Below are positions 1-8,848 of a DNA stretch of 64,000 nucleotides, piece by piece; position 1 is the first letter of the stretch; every line of letters starts with the position of its first letter. Under the pieces are notes generated by a model. The model ran no database searches. It had not been told where the DNA came from and saw only the letters and a list, made by a program, of their open reading frames with translations. Where the stretch lies: the NCBI GenBank assembly GCA_015227615.1, contig JAALGZ010000010.1:930001-994000 (forward strand), written 5' to 3'. The position numbers were made by a program, and so were the translations under genes. Source of the DNA: Labyrinthula sp. Ha (lineage: Eukaryota; Sar; Bigyra; Labyrinthulida; Labyrinthulaceae).

Positions 1-507
1 TACAATCACGTTATTCTGTATTATAAGTCAAAATATAATTGGCCAAGAGTAAAACAAACTTTTGAAAACGCAGTTGAAAAATTAGGATTAGAAAACATTT
101 CCCCTCAAACTGTGGGCTTAGTTTTAGATTCTGCGTTGAGGATACATCTAGAAGAAGACACAGAAAGAAAATTAAAGTTCTTAACGGAGACTTTGGAAAA
201 ATATCCCAGCAAGTCTGCGTATATTTTTTGCTATGGTTATTATTTTAGATTACATGAAAAGCACACAAGTTTTTTGAGACTAAAATGTTCTAAATTAATT
301 AAAAAGTACACTGAGAACGTACAAAAGCTAGATCCCAATATTCTAGTTCTAGCAAAAGTCGCACAAAGGTTGATTCCTGCAGAAAAAGACAATGCACCAA
401 AACAGCCAGTATGGCAACGAATCCAAAACGAAAACGCAAGAGAAGAGATGCACCACTTGAATACATCACAAAAGCAATGGAATTTCAAAACTCAATCTGC
501 TGTTTAA
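1..507 (+). CDS. 3' end of an unrecognised protein (partial, starts upstream)
   Basis: The frame is open from base 1 to a TAA at 505-507, giving 168 residues with no internal stop. The start lies outside the window, and the first in-window codons are already coding-like (aromatic and charged residues spaced as in helical repeats). The sequence looks all-helical with regularly spaced Trp, Tyr, Leu and Ala, which recalls HAT or TPR repeats, followed by a polar C-terminal tail rich in Gln, Asn and Glu. I do not recognise the family and give no function. Its stop codon is directly followed by the stop of the convergent ABC transporter gene, so the two transcripts must overlap in antisense at their 3' ends. 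Confidence 0.6.
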   Translation, partial: YNHVILYYKSKYNWPRVKQTFENAVEKLGLENISPQTVGLVLDSALRIHLEEDTERKLKFLTETLEKYPSKSAYIFCYGYYFRLHEKHTSFLRLKCSKLIKKYTENVQKLDPNILVLAKVAQRLIPAEKDNAPKQPVWQRIQNENAREEMHHLNTSQKQWNFKTQSAV

Positions 508-2808
508 TTACGAGCTGCGTAGTTGAGTGTTCCATAGTGAAGCATACCTGCCTTTTCTTTCCAACAGTTGCAGATGATTCCCTTCTTCGATCCTTCTACC
601 TTTCTCAAGCACCAAAATATTATCTGCACCCTTGACAGTACTCAATCTATGTGCGATCGTAATTGTTGTCCTCGATTGGGACAAATGGTTCAATGCTTCC
701 TGAACTTTGGTTTCAGTGTGTGAATCCAACGCAGATGTAGCTTCATCAAGTAGGACAATCGGCGGGTTCTTCAGCAAACACCTAGCAATACTAATCCGCT
801 GTTTTTCCCCTCCTGACAACCTTAATCCTCTTTCTCCAACTTTAGTTTGAAAGCCTTCCGGCAAGTTCTGGATGAAGTCGTAAATCATAGCAGATCGACA
901 CGCTTCTTCTATCTCCTCATCAGTTGCATCCACTTTTCCGTAAGCAACATTATATCTTATTGTTTCATTGAACAAAACAGTATCTTGTGGAACAACACCA
1001 ATAACTGAACGCACGCTTTTTTGTGTTAGAAACTGGAGATCTTGATCTGCAATTAATACCTTTCCTTGATCAGGTTCGTAGAAACGAAAAAGCAACCGTG
1101 AGATTGTTGTTTTTCCACTACCTGTACTTCCCACTAGTGCCAAGCTTTTTCCTGCAGGTATTGTGAAATCAATATTACGAACCCCTGAATCTTTATTGCT
1201 AGGGTAACTAAAAGAAACGTCTTGGAAAGACACGGACAATCCAGGATTTTTTTTGTCACTTGGAATGCTTAAAGGGATCGCATCTGGATGATCAATAATG
1301 TCTGGTCTTTCTGCAAGCAACTGACTGAGATTTTTTACATCTATGAATGCTTGAACAACACTGTTGTACATTAAACCTAGAAAAGAAAGTGGTGTGAAAA
1401 CATTCAGCAAATAGATTTGAACAGAGACAAAGTCCCCCACAGAAAGTGTTCCGTCTATAATTATAGAAGCTGCTGCAACGAATAAACCTAAAAGAATAGT
1501 TCCTTGGATAATCGTTTGCTGCAACGCGTTTAGAAAACTTAACGAAGCTTTTGTGTATGTGGAATTCTGCTGGAACTCTGCTATACTTGAAACATATCTT
1601 TTTGTTTCGTACTCTTCATTCGAAAAATACTTTACAGTTTCATAATTAATTATGCTATCAGTTGCACGATCGTGGAAATCATTGTCATGGCGGTTTGTTC
1701 TTCTTCTAAATTTTTTTCTCCACATTGTAATTTGAAATGTAAGTACTCCATAACAAGTTACAGAAAGTAAGAGTACTGCACTTAGTAATCTAACCTGAAA
1801 TCGAGTATAGAAAATGACAAAAACAGCAAGTAATTCTCCAATAGTTGGTAAAAAACGCAAAAATACTACCCGAACCACAGTGTCTGCAGCTCCGACACCT
1901 CGATCCATGCTTCGTAGTACACTTCCCATTTTTTTTTTTACATGCCAATCAAGGCTAAGAGTGTGTAAATGTTCAAACGTCTTCTTTGCGATTTGAGTAT
2001 AGGCAACTTGTCCAACTCTTAAATAAGCAACCTTATGCATTTCATCCAGATAAGAGGAGCTAATGTTAAGCAAACAATAAATTCCAACGAATTTAAATAC
2101 ATCGTATAGATCTGGGTAGGAAGAAAAGGTAGAACTTGATACTTCATCAACTGCTAACCCAATATAGATTGGTGCCAATAGCTTTACACCTCTAGAACCA
2201 CCTAAGAAAATAAATGTTAGGATGCATCTGAGTTTATTCAAACCTCCATCAGGCAAAAAATATGGCTTCAGAAGTTTTAAAAATTCTGTGTCGGTGAGAA
2301 TGTTTGGTGACGTTGAAGATTTGCTTTGAAACAGGTCATCTTTCTTTTTTTCTTCTTCTTCTAGTAGCAGAAATGGTTGATACAATGCTGCAAAGTAAAA
2401 CTGTTCGATACTGCTAACCAAAATCTGAGTCACAAGGATTGATCCAGTTAGGGCATCTTCGTACTCAAACAGGACTAGCTTGGCAATAAGTAAAATACAT
2501 AACGAGAAAGAGCTCCAGTAAAACGTATTCAAGAGCCATTTTCTTTTCCCATTTATTTGCCCTGATAGGTATCCCAAAATGGCTGAAAACATAATAAAGT
2601 ATTTTAAAACGAGGACAACAAGAGCGTCAACGTACTTGTAGCTCAAGACATTCCTGGAATCTTCTGCTAGCGTTTCGTTATAGACTAATAAGTCATCAGT
2701 ACTAAATAACTTGGATCCTCTTTGCGTTTTTAGAAGAATATTGAGGCCAACTGTAACGGAAAACCCAAGGAATACTGATATGACAAAACTTCTTGTAGTT
2801 CTTTTCAT
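508..2808 (-). CDS. ABC half transporter, ABCB6/HMT1 (heavy-metal tolerance) type
   Basis: This is an intronless 766-residue gene. The first 150 or so residues hold several hydrophobic segments, resembling the extra N-terminal membrane domain of ABCB6/HMT1 proteins. A six-helix ABC exporter domain spans about 190-500, and a nucleotide-binding domain follows. Visible motifs are Walker A GSTGSGKTT (560-568), Q-loop VPQD (606-609), signature LSGGEKQ (664-670), Walker B with DEATSALD (688-695) and the switch His in IAHRL (about 720). All catalytic residues are present, so it should be active as a homodimer. Family members export porphyrins, glutathione conjugates or metal-thiol complexes from mitochondria, vacuole or endolysosome. 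The sequence does not settle substrate or membrane. The ATG at 2808 is followed by a basic stretch and then the first hydrophobic segment. ATM1/ABCB7 is less likely because of the extra N-terminal membrane domain. Confidence 0.9.
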   Translation of the reverse strand: MKRTTRSFVISVFLGFSVTVGLNILLKTQRGSKLFSTDDLLVYNETLAEDSRNVLSYKYVDALVVLVLKYFIMFSAILGYLSGQINGKRKWLLNTFYWSSFSLCILLIAKLVLFEYEDALTGSILVTQILVSSIEQFYFAALYQPFLLLEEEEKKKDDLFQSKSSTSPNILTDTEFLKLLKPYFLPDGGLNKLRCILTFIFLGGSRGVKLLAPIYIGLAVDEVSSSTFSSYPDLYDVFKFVGIYCLLNISSSYLDEMHKVAYLRVGQVAYTQIAKKTFEHLHTLSLDWHVKKKMGSVLRSMDRGVGAADTVVRVVFLRFLPTIGELLAVFVIFYTRFQVRLLSAVLLLSVTCYGVLTFQITMWRKKFRRRTNRHDNDFHDRATDSIINYETVKYFSNEEYETKRYVSSIAEFQQNSTYTKASLSFLNALQQTIIQGTILLGLFVAAASIIIDGTLSVGDFVSVQIYLLNVFTPLSFLGLMYNSVVQAFIDVKNLSQLLAERPDIIDHPDAIPLSIPSDKKNPGLSVSFQDVSFSYPSNKDSGVRNIDFTIPAGKSLALVGSTGSGKTTISRLLFRFYEPDQGKVLIADQDLQFLTQKSVRSVIGVVPQDTVLFNETIRYNVAYGKVDATDEEIEEACRSAMIYDFIQNLPEGFQTKVGERGLRLSGGEKQRISIARCLLKNPPIVLLDEATSALDSHTETKVQEALNHLSQSRTTITIAHRLSTVKGADNILVLEKGRRIEEGNHLQLLERKGRYASLWNTQLRSS

Positions 2809-3036
2809 TTTTTTTTCAATTTTTTCTGGTATTGTGGTATTGAGTTTTCGGCAATTCTATTTCTCCGATTATGGCACATGGTGCCCAAAGTGTACATGTA
2901 ATGATAAACACAGAAGTTAGAACAGGCTAATAAAAACTCCGATGGTTGTTCTTATCATCATCATCTATAATACCTCAAAATAGCCCCGAAAAGAAAAACC
3001 ATTATCTTCTAGGTTTTCATCAGCTGTTGTGGAAGA

Positions 3037-3317
3037 TTATGTTAGATTGTGTTGCTGTTTCTGCAGTCTTTTCTCTTTCTTCATAGATAGATGCACCGAG
3101 GATACAAAAAGAGCTCTGTAAGTAACCGTAATCTTCTTACACCTCTCCATTTTTTTAAAGGCTGAGCTTAATACGCTCGGTATAAGTATTTTCGGAGCTA
3201 TAAATATTTGTTTTGGAAATTGCAGCCATCTAGGTTTATTAAAGGCTCCCCAGGTTGAAAGAGTTTCTCTTAGGAGTGAAGAAATACTCACATGTGTAGC
3301 ATAACGCACTCATTCAT
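3037..3317 (-). CDS. Possible small basic two-exon protein
   Basis: The long frame 3037-3309 has no ATG of its own upstream. Removing a 23-nt GT-AG intron at 3269-3291 (donor GTGAGTATTT, acceptor CCTAAG) joins it in frame to a short first exon with an ATG at 3317. The result is 85 residues, basic, ending in a Lys/Gln-rich helix. A second, in-frame 27-nt segment (donor GTGTAAG, acceptor TTACAG) could also be spliced. No family is recognised. The basic character would suit a small ribosomal or nucleic-acid-binding protein, but that is a guess. It lies 228 bases upstream of the ABC transporter start on the same strand. Confidence 0.35.
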
Positions 3318-6300
3318 TTTAAGAAACAACTGCAAAAATTAATTTTACCTTGACTAATGCGCCTTGTGTACTATCTCCTCGCAAGTATTTTAATTGTCAA
3401 GCACCTAAATATGTTAAGGCAGGGTATTCTCATTTAAGATTTGTTTGAGATACACTTCTGGTATTCCAGGACGGATCAAAATTTAAATATAGGCTTAAAT
3501 TGAATATTAAAATATTAAGTTCGAAAAACAGTCTATTGACAAAGAGATCAAGTACTGGAGTTCAATTTCGTGATTTTTTGCTAAAGTTCATCCGAATTGT
3601 ATCATTGGTTTACATCTAAACTGAGGGTTGGATTTGAAGTTTGGGGTATTAAGTCTGAAATTCTAACAAAGTTTCTAGTATTTAATGCGGAGGAAGAAGG
3701 TATTGATTGATTTATTGTTTGCACTAAAACAATATTTCTCGCCCAAAAGTGTGGGAATCTTCAAATGTTTCCGGATCATTATAAATTTTGTTTTGCTAAG
3801 TTCGAGAGAGATTAGTGAGAAATATGCTCACTAGACACAACACCATACACCGAATCGCATCTTAAACAAAATTTGAGTTTATCTCCCGAAATTATTAAGA
3901 GAAGCAGATACTCGGATTGAAAAAGTGTAAAGCCACTATCAATAAAATTAGTTGCTCTGTGTATCAACTGTTGTAAAACAAGTATTTATTTTTTCTGTTC
4001 TTATCCAGGATAAGTGTTGAGTTTAAATACTTTAACACCTGCAGCAAAATTTTAAATATATAAGTATTTGAGTGGTGAACTGTTGCTAAATCATTTTAAT
4101 TACCGGCTTCAAATATGTGTTTAGGCCAAAGTGGAAAATTATATTTGAAGTTCCAGTATTCATTAGGCTTCCTTGGAGAGCACGTATTATTATGCACACT
4201 TTAATTACGAGACAAATTCTTCAAATTTTTTAGCAACATTCTGATCATAGTCCATTTGATGATGCTGGTTATGAGTAGGTCAGTTTGTAGTGTTTTTCTA
4301 TAAAGTTGGGAAACTTCTCATGATGCAAATCAAGAGCATCCGCACTATTAACTTTGTATTAGATGCTCTGTTCCAAAGTTTCTATAACGTAACTTAAGCT
4401 GTTATAAGATGTTATTTATATTACATTTTTTTAATACCTGAAGTCTGGTTAGTATTCTAAGTTACTCAAAAGTACAAGTTGTACAAAATTAGATCAACCT
4501 TTCTATCAAGCTACCGTACTCAGAAAGTCCAACATAGCTCTGCAAATACAAGCCACCATGTCTTCGCAAACAAAAAGCTCCTTAACATCATCATTCGTTT
4601 AATAGGGCAAATATGGTTTAAGTTACAATGAGTTTCTAATCATTCAAAGAGTGCGTTTCATGTGGCTATTTTAGGATCGAGCTGCTAACTAAACTTGTTT
4701 CTATGGTGAATGTCTAGGCTTGCACATGTAATTTATCTGGACTGAAACTATTTTTTCTTTGTGCTTAGTCATCTCCTACGGTAACTAACTGCTCTAGATG
4801 GAGCTCCCTGAAAAACTTGCACTCAAAATGGTTTGGAAGAAGCTTGAAAAAAAGCTGGGGCTGAGGTGCACCGGCGCCAGTACTAGGTTAAAGAAGCAAA
4901 AATATCGATAGATGAGAGCATCGTGCACTAAAATTAATATAGTTCCAATAAGTCGCAGAGGCTATCGGCAGAAAGGGTGAAGAGGTCGTTCAACTGCGGG
5001 TGTAACATTAAACCCAAAACAAGACACGAGCATTACCTCCATTAGCAAAGCACTGCTAAGTTCCTTGGGTTATTTAGATTATGAGTTTACCATTTTATTC
5101 ATTACATCGCTCATATCTCTTAGTGCAAACTTACAGACAACTCGCATGAACTTTGGAACAAACGCATGGACAACAGACACTTAGGGATGATAACCCGTAA
5201 ACTGGGGTTTAGTGAAGGCTCAAATTGGAAGAAGAGACAGAGCCGAGGCGACAAATAGGACTGAGTCTAAAAATCGGTGTGCTTGAGACACGTACATTGC
5301 TTTATTGCTGAGCATCATTTCAACTACTACATCCACTTCCTTTTGATTTAATGTGTATTTCTTCGTTCTTATGCTAAATTCCCCTTTGGGCTATTCCAAT
5401 GGTAAATCGACACCCTTCGAGTTCCCCATCAAAACGATACTTATATAACTCCGTCCTTAAAGTTGGAGACTAGAAAGAAGTCCAATACGGTCTCATTCGT
5501 TCCATTTATAGACGAGAATTTATCATTTCTCACAAAAATTGTCGTTACACCCTTTACACCTGTTTTTGGTCTTAACACCTTTACTCCTTCTCAATATTGC
5601 CCTTTTTCCGTTAGTTTTCTTCTTACAGGAAAGCCATAATCAGTCATTCATGTCCCGCAGCTAGCAAATCATATTCTAAGTGGAGTTTAAACAATTGCTC
5701 CTAGAGCTCAAGTTATTGAGAAAGGAGCAAGTTTGCTGGCCTTATTGTTGAGATATTCAGTATATAAATGAATCCAGTAACATTCTCACCAACGCTCGTT
5801 CTTCATATAAATACGTCTTGAACTTCGTGTCCTCAATATCATCGCAAAAAGTAAGCAAACATTTTGCCTCCTATCTGGAATCATGTGCAAGAGACTTTTT
5901 ATTAAGTAATGACATATCTTTTTTTGTAATTAGTTAACAGGCTTTGAGCTTATTTTTAGCAGTCTTGTTGTAAAAGAAACCCACTAGTTTGTAATAAACC
6001 TGGTCCAGTACTAGTCTATTTCGATTATAGGTGCACATGCCACTGAGCTAGAAAAAAACTATGCTATTCAGTATTTACAGAAAGCATAACAAGATTGTCC
6101 AATTAGATAAAATCAGCGAACGGGGTTTTACCATTATCTATTACTAGAAGCAGCAAACTCTACCTCATAAACTACATGATATACTTCGTGGATGACGGAA
6201 CACTCAAAGCTTCGTTCCCTCCATCTCCCCTAAACGAATACTTGTAACTCCTTCATTTCTGCTGGTAATCCAATATCGTGATGAAGCAAAACCCGCAAGC

Positions 6301-6371
6301 TTTCAGCAGTACTTTCCATATTTTAGTCGTACCGAAATACAGAACTAATACACAAGAAAGAAAAAAAACAA
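3318..6371. other. Intergenic, no gene seen
   Basis: About 3 kb with stops in all frames and no recognisable domain, tRNA or repeat. The 4.75-5.3 kb part is slightly richer in G+C than the surroundings but gives no identifiable protein. Confidence 0.5.
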
Positions 6372-7127
6372 ATGGCTTCTCCTGGAAACCGTGGGCAGGA
6401 AGAATGCATAACTAGAATAAATCCATTTCCAAAAGTAAATGACATACTAGAATCAAATCTAGAAATACTATACTATAAACGTGGAATGGGCTTAGGACTC
6501 TTAGTTGTAGTGGTCTCTTTCTTCGGCTTCATCATCCAAGACGTTGAGTACATAAACGTAGCTGGATTTTTGCACTTGATTCCTGTTTTAATGCCACTTT
6601 GTAACAGAGTCTTAGCAGCTTTCTTATGGTCAATGATATCAGTGTCCAGTATTGCACTTACAGCTGTGTCCCTCTTCATCAACCTTGGATCAGACAATGC
6701 TATTGCAGGGTTAATAATATTCGCTATAGTCGTAGTATTGGAAGGACTCATAATCTTTCACCTTCTCAAACTTGATCCCAATTTAAAAGAACGAGTACTT
6801 GTATGCTTTGCAGATTGCGGGTGCTGCGTAAAGGAATCCGAGGTTAGAAAAGAGGAGGAGAAACGTGTGGCTACGCTACCCTATCAACCAGCATCCCCTA
6901 CTCCTAATCTACCACAAGAAGAAGGAAGAAACTCAACCAATACTTCTGATGGAGTTGGGAGAGCTGCAGCACTCTCGATTGACGAAATAGCCAAAATGGC
7001 AGCAACACCTGATGGAGCAAAGCATATGACACCGGCTCAAGTTGCAATGCTAGCTGCTTCTTACCAAACACTCTCTCGATCCAGTAGAACTTTGGGAAGA
7101 TCTAAGCCACCAGGCCTTGATGTATAA
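6372..7127 (+). CDS. Four-helix membrane protein with cysteine cluster and disordered tail
   Basis: An intronless ORF of 251 residues. A short polar N-terminus of about 38 residues is followed by four hydrophobic segments near 39-57, 62-80, 84-106 and 110-131. Directly after the last helix comes a Cys cluster (CFADCGCC, about 145-152), a typical place for palmitoylation. The rest is a low-complexity Pro/Ser/Thr/Ala tail, probably cytosolic. The ATG is preceded by an A-rich leader. No family is recognised; tetraspan-like scaffolds or small transporters have this shape, but the tetraspanin CCG loop signature is absent. The gene is convergent with the coiled-coil ORF, 29 bases away. Confidence 0.75.
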   Translation: MASPGNRGQEECITRINPFPKVNDILESNLEILYYKRGMGLGLLVVVVSFFGFIIQDVEYINVAGFLHLIPVLMPLCNRVLAAFLWSMISVSSIALTAVSLFINLGSDNAIAGLIIFAIVVVLEGLIIFHLLKLDPNLKERVLVCFADCGCCVKESEVRKEEEKRVATLPYQPASPTPNLPQEEGRNSTNTSDGVGRAAALSIDEIAKMAATPDGAKHMTPAQVAMLAASYQTLSRSSRTLGRSKPPGLDV

Positions 7128-7156
7128 GTCTCCAGTATTAGATTAGCTGGTCGGGG

Positions 7157-7522
7157 TTAAGTTAGATTTAATTGCTGCTGCTCTTTCTGTAGAGTCTGTA
7201 ATTGAGACTTCATTTTCTTGGTTTTTCTTAGCTCTTCCTTTAACTCTTCAAGTTCAGCAAAAAGTTTTTCATGTTCTGGAAGTATTTTCACAAGCTCGAG
7301 ATTTATCTGTCGCCTCTTTTCATTGGATGCTCTTAACTTCTTCGAAAGGGTTTCATGGTTTTCTTCTTCTTCACAAAGTTGTTTCTCTAATTTCTCCACA
7401 AGCTTTTCATACCGCGTGCAGCGAGATTTAATTAAATTCCACTGCTTGTCATTCTGCTTAATAAACTTTTTCTTTGCTCTTATCGCTTTCTGTAATTCGC
7501 AGAGTTCTTTTGAAAGTTTCAT
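7157..7522 (-). CDS. Coiled-coil segment, probably the last exon of the neighbouring membrane protein
   Basis: An almost pure coiled coil of about 121 residues, rich in Glu, Lys, Leu and Gln with heptad spacing and ending in a Gln-rich stretch. It begins 17 bases after the stop of the membrane-protein ORF on the same strand, too close for an independent eukaryotic gene. Several short introns would join the two in frame, for example one of 38 nt ending just after the ATG at 7522, or a 23-nt GC-AG intron. The sequence does not decide between them. If it is a separate gene, the ATG at 7522 is the best start. Confidence 0.5.
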   Translation of the reverse strand: MKLSKELCELQKAIRAKKKFIKQNDKQWNLIKSRCTRYEKLVEKLEKQLCEEEENHETLSKKLRASNEKRRQINLELVKILPEHEKLFAELEELKEELRKTKKMKSQLQTLQKEQQQLNLT

Positions 7523-7539
7523 TCTCAAGATCTCTTACT

Positions 7540-8661
7540 TTAACGCACTTTGCAATATTGAGGAGAATCACCAGTATGAATAACAGATGAAGTGCAATAT
7601 GATATTTCGTACGTAGTACTAAAGATAACTTCATAATTTCTCCTTTTTAACCCCATTCGATCTTTGAAAGAGTCTTCACATTCTTTATAGATAACACCTC
7701 GAATTTCAAGTCGACGAATGTTGGAAAAGATTTGAAGAAATCCATCAGGAAGACAGTCTTGAGAGCTTACATCAACAGTGAGATAAGTTATTTGAGAAGT
7801 AAACATTTTCCCTTCATACTTTGGAATCTGAACATCCCGAAGAAGTTTCACATACTTCAAATTTTTTATTTCCCGGAAAACCTGATAAGGAAAACTAAAT
7901 TTTGAAGAACTTTTCTGAACCAAAGTAAGTTGTATTAAATTTGGAAAAAGATTTTTCTGAATAGGTTCATCAGAAAACAGCGCGATTGACCTTATTTTGA
8001 AACTTCTCATGTCAAAATCTTTGAATTTTTCAAACACCGCAGCAATTTGAACTTCTTCAGGTGCTTCAAAACTATGCAGCTCTGTAAGTTCGAATCTTAG
8101 AAAGGGAATAGTTATTGTACTCGTTGTCACTATGTGAATATCTTTCAGATGGTCCGCGGTAATTTCCAACTTGGCATTTTGTGGTTCAGGAAAAATATCA
8201 GGAGCAAATGTTTCTCCATAAAAGGATATATTATAGTAAGCGTGCAACCATATTCTATCTATATATTTCATCCAAGGACCAATTTTCTCTCCCTCCAGAG
8301 CTCTAAACGTATGTTTCTGTAGCTCTAAGTAATTAGTGGTTTCTATTTTAAGTGTTGTCTTCTTCGGATTTTGAGCTAGATTATAGTTACACTGAAAAGC
8401 AAAGTCAGGGAAGAAAAAGCTATTATCTTTCCGAAAGAGATCAATCTCTTTGTTCGCCGGGTCTATGACCAAACTATTAAGAATAATTTTATCATCCTCT
8501 GTCAGCGTGTAGTTGTCACACCGAGCTGTGGAGTTAAAAGGTATTTCTTCCTTCAAATTTATTTCAAGTGGAGCTATAAGAGAAACAGTAAGAAACAGAA
8601 CCCAAATAAACAAAAAAAAGAAGGCTCCTTTTATCCTCTGTCGAGAGGATTGCTCATCCAT
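7540..8661 (-). CDS. Single-pass membrane protein with LRR-like ectodomain
   Basis: A 373-residue ORF with a short basic N-terminus and one strong hydrophobic segment (about 12-32), suggesting a type II signal anchor. The following domain has several Asn-X-Ser/Thr sites and paired cysteines, as expected for a lumenal or extracellular domain. Residues about 220-340 show irregular leucine-rich periodicity with NL-x-YV-x-L and I-x-YLTVD patterns, like a diverged LRR solenoid. The ATG at 8661 directly precedes the anchor. The frame runs almost directly into the downstream coiled-coil ORF and the two are probably one protein of about 490 residues, which would place the coiled coil at the C-terminus. 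No ligand or function can be inferred. Confidence 0.7.
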   Translation of the reverse strand: MDEQSSRQRIKGAFFFLFIWVLFLTVSLIAPLEINLKEEIPFNSTARCDNYTLTEDDKIILNSLVIDPANKEIDLFRKDNSFFFPDFAFQCNYNLAQNPKKTTLKIETTNYLELQKHTFRALEGEKIGPWMKYIDRIWLHAYYNISFYGETFAPDIFPEPQNAKLEITADHLKDIHIVTTSTITIPFLRFELTELHSFEAPEEVQIAAVFEKFKDFDMRSFKIRSIALFSDEPIQKNLFPNLIQLTLVQKSSSKFSFPYQVFREIKNLKYVKLLRDVQIPKYEGKMFTSQITYLTVDVSSQDCLPDGFLQIFSNIRRLEIRGVIYKECEDSFKDRMGLKRRNYEVIFSTTYEISYCTSSVIHTGDSPQYCKVR

Positions 8662-8848
8662 TTCAGTTTACTCGATCGCTACAACTCCGGCTCCCACACT
8701 TCAACTTTTTTATTCCCAGATTCAGCGCCGGGACATTCGCAGTTTTACGCTAAATGAAGTGCCACGTCATCAAGAGATAGTAAAACACGCTGTAGAAAAC
8801 TTGTAAAGCAAAGACAATTCAAAGTTCGCTATTTTATGTGTGATTTTT

